Program-made: the position numbers and the translations under genes | Shown here: in pieces, positions 5,470-7,149 of the stretch | How the letters are laid out: each line of letters starts with the position of its first letter | Numbering within the stretch: the first letter of the stretch is position 1 | NCBI GenBank assembly: GCA_025351985.1 | Contig: JANXUW010000749.1 | Coordinates: 1 to 7,149 of the forward strand | DNA from: Pseudolysobacter sp. | GTDB taxonomy: Bacteria; Pseudomonadota; Gammaproteobacteria; Xanthomonadales; Rhodanobacteraceae | DNA length: 7,149 bases | Direction of reading: 5' to 3' | Notes under the pieces: generated by a model | Seen by the model: only the letters and a program-made list of their open reading frames with translations | The model's database searches: none | Told to the model about the DNA's origin: nothing

Positions 5470-7149
5470 ATGCTGACTATCGAACAACGCATCGCCTTAG
5501 AAATTGCCGCCAAACCGCATCAGGTGCAAGCCGCCGTGGATCTGCTCGATGGCGGCGCGACCGTGCCGTTCATCGCGCGCTATCGCAAGGAAGCCACCGA
5601 AGGTCTCGACGATACGCAGTTGCGCATGCTCGAGGATCGCCTGCGTTATCTGCGCGAACTCGAAGAACGCCGCAGTGCGATTCTCGAAAGCATCAGCGAG
5701 CAAGGCAAACTCAGCGATGAACTGAAGCGCGAGATCGAGGCCGCCGATACCAAATCGCGACTCGAAGATTTGTATCTGCCATACAAGCCGAAACGCCGCA
5801 CCAAGGCGCAGATCGCGCGCGAAGCCGGGCTCGAACCGCTCGCACACGGCCTGCGCGACGATCCGACGTTGATACCGGAAACCTTCGCGCAGCAATTCAT
5901 CAGCGCCGAGAAAAATATCGCCGATACGAAGGCGGCGCTGGACGGCGCACGCGCGATTTTGCTCGAAGAATTTTCCGAAGATCCGGCGCTGCTCGGCGAG
6001 CTGCGCGACTGGCTCTGGGGTAACGGTCAGATTCGCGCGCACGTGGTCAAAGGCAAGGAAAACGAAGGCGCCAAATTCGCCGACTATTTCGATCATGCCG
6101 AAGCGATCAAGAGCATTCCGTCGCATCGCCTGCTCGCGTTGTTTCGCGCGCGCAACGAAGGTTTTCTCGATCTCGAACTCGAACCGCTGGCCGCGACTTC
6201 CGTCGCGCGCGTGGAAGGCGCGCCCGATCCGGCCGTGCTCGCCGGTCATGCGTATGGTGAGGGTCGCGTCGCGACGCGTTTCGGCATTGAAAATCGTCAG
6301 CGCGCAGCGGACGTGTGGCTGCTCGAAACGTGCCGCCAGACCTGGCGCATCAAGTTGCATCTGCATCTCACGCTCGATCTGTTCGGGCGCGTGCGCGAAG
6401 CCGCTGAAGACGAAGCAATCCGCGTCTTCGGCGACAATCTCAAGGACCTCATGCTGGCCGCGCCAGCCGGTCCGAAGGTGGTGATGGGCCTCGATCCGGG
6501 TATCCGCACCGGCGTAAAAGTCGCCGTGGTCGACGGCACCGGAAAACTGCTAGGCACGCACACGATCTATCCGCACGAACCACGCAAGCAGTGGGACGAA
6601 TCGATCGCGCAACTCGCGACCGCGTGCAAGGCGTTCGGCGTGAATCTGATCGCGATCGGCAACGGTACGGCATCGCGCGAAACCGATCGGCTCGCCGCCG
6701 AGCTCATGAAAAAGCATCCCGAATTCAATCTCAGCAAGATCGTGGTGTCCGAAGCCGGCGCGTCGGTGTATTCGGCGTCCGAACTTGCCGCGAAGGAATT
6801 CCCCGAACTCGATGTCAGCCTGCGCGGCGCGGTGTCGATCGCACGACGGTTGCAGGATCCGCTCGCCGAATTGGTCAAGATCGATCCGAAATCGATCGGC
6901 GTTGGTCAGTATCAGCACGATGTCGGCCAGGCGCAACTGGCGCGCTCGCTCGACGCCGTGGTCGAGGATTGCGTCAATGCGGTCGGGGTCGATGTGAATA
7001 CCGCATCGGCGCCGCTGCTGGCGCGGGTCTCGGGTTTGTCTGCGGGCGTGGCGCAAAGCATCGTCACGCATCGCGACAGCAAGGGTGCCTTTGCCTCGCG
7101 CGCGGCGTTGCGGGCGGTGCCGCGCCTGGGTGACAAGACCTTCGAGCAA
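5470..7149 (+). CDS. tex: Transcription accessory protein Tex, N-terminal 560 residues (3' end outside window)
   Basis: Tex (YhgF in E. coli) is a conserved cytoplasmic nucleic-acid-binding protein linked to transcription and expression of virulence genes. The frame is open from ATG 5470 to the right edge without a stop: 560 codons of a protein usually about 770-790 long. The N-terminal helical Tex domain (roughly 1-190) includes [20 protein letters not shown] and [20 protein letters not shown]. The YqgF/RuvC-like RNase H fold begins near residue 339 with [17 protein letters not shown]. Strongly conserved blocks follow: [18 protein letters not shown] from 427 and [11 protein letters not shown] near 476. 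The helix-hairpin-helix region starts near 495 ([17 protein letters not shown]) and is cut at 560; the S1 RNA-binding domain lies beyond the edge. The ATG at 5470 gives the expected family start, but no clear Shine-Dalgarno sequence precedes it. The 70-base gap shows no terminator or obvious promoter. Confidence 0.96.
   Translation, partial: MLTIEQRIALEIAAKPHQVQAAVDLLDGGATVPFIARYRKEATEGLDDTQLRMLEDRLRYLRELEERRSAILESISEQGKLSDELKREIEAADTKSRLEDLYLPYKPKRRTKAQIAREAGLEPLAHGLRDDPTLIPETFAQQFISAEKNIADTKAALDGARAILLEEFSEDPALLGELRDWLWGNGQIRAHVVKGKENEGAKFADYFDHAEAIKSIPSHRLLALFRARNEGFLDLELEPLAATSVARVEGAPDPAVLAGHAYGEGRVATRFGIENRQRAADVWLLETCRQTWRIKLHLHLTLDLFGRVREAAEDEAIRVFGDNLKDLMLAAPAGPKVVMGLDPGIRTGVKVAVVDGTGKLLGTHTIYPHEPRKQWDESIAQLATACKAFGVNLIAIGNGTASRETDRLAAELMKKHPEFNLSKIVVSEAGASVYSASELAAKEFPELDVSLRGAVSIARRLQDPLAELVKIDPKSIGVGQYQHDVGQAQLARSLDAVVEDCVNAVGVDVNTASAPLLARVSGLSAGVAQSIVTHRDSKGAFASRAALRAVPRLGDKTFEQ

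Noticed and set aside
5497..6366. 289-residue open frame on the - strand inside tex
   Set aside because: It is the exact antisense of a gene with clear family identity; long antisense frames are common in GC-rich coding DNA with this codon bias. The translation shows no recognisable domain.
6550..7149. Long - strand open frame reaching the right edge
   Set aside because: Antisense to the conserved YqgF and helix-hairpin-helix parts of tex; Arg/His/Asp-rich translation with no recognisable motif.

Overview
The window reads as chromosomal, moderately GC-rich DNA (roughly 60% GC by eye, not counted) from a gammaproteobacterium. The closest fit is the Xanthomonadales (Rhodanobacteraceae/Xanthomonadaceae type). 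This is inferred from the close resemblance of the MnmG and Tex proteins to remembered E. coli and Pseudomonas sequences, and from a Gly/Tyr/Ser-rich lipoprotein of a kind common in that group. No tRNA, rRNA, CRISPR array, intact insertion sequence or phage gene is visible. All five genes lie on the + strand.

Layout. (1) 1-620: the last 205 codons of aminopeptidase N (pepN), cut by the left edge. (2) 621-778: a short spacer with a TTGACA box and a strong ribosome binding site. (3) 779-2185: a 468-residue lipoprotein with a lipobox, an acidic repeat zone, an aromatic zone carrying one YXWGXW motif, and a long Gly/Ser/Asn/Arg/Gln tail. (4) 2186-2707: a 522-base gap without a credible gene. It holds a perfect 11-bp inverted repeat, phased GTCACA repeats over a possible promoter, and then about 210 bases dense in inverted repeats. 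(5) 2708-4594: mnmG (gidA), full length. (6) 4614-5399: an exported protein that looks like an outer-membrane beta-barrel of the 'transporter' (Phenol_MetA_deg) type, 19 bases after mnmG. (7) 5470-7149: tex, the transcription accessory protein, open to the right edge and missing its S1 domain.

Functionally this is mostly housekeeping: peptide degradation, tRNA wobble-uridine modification and an RNA-binding transcription factor, interleaved with two envelope proteins. mnmG and the barrel gene are probably co-transcribed; tex follows after 70 bases with no visible terminator. I see no defence, conflict or biosynthetic system. The part most worth a second look is the 2186-2707 gap, which could be a regulated promoter plus a long structured mnmG leader, a small RNA, or a dispersed repeat.
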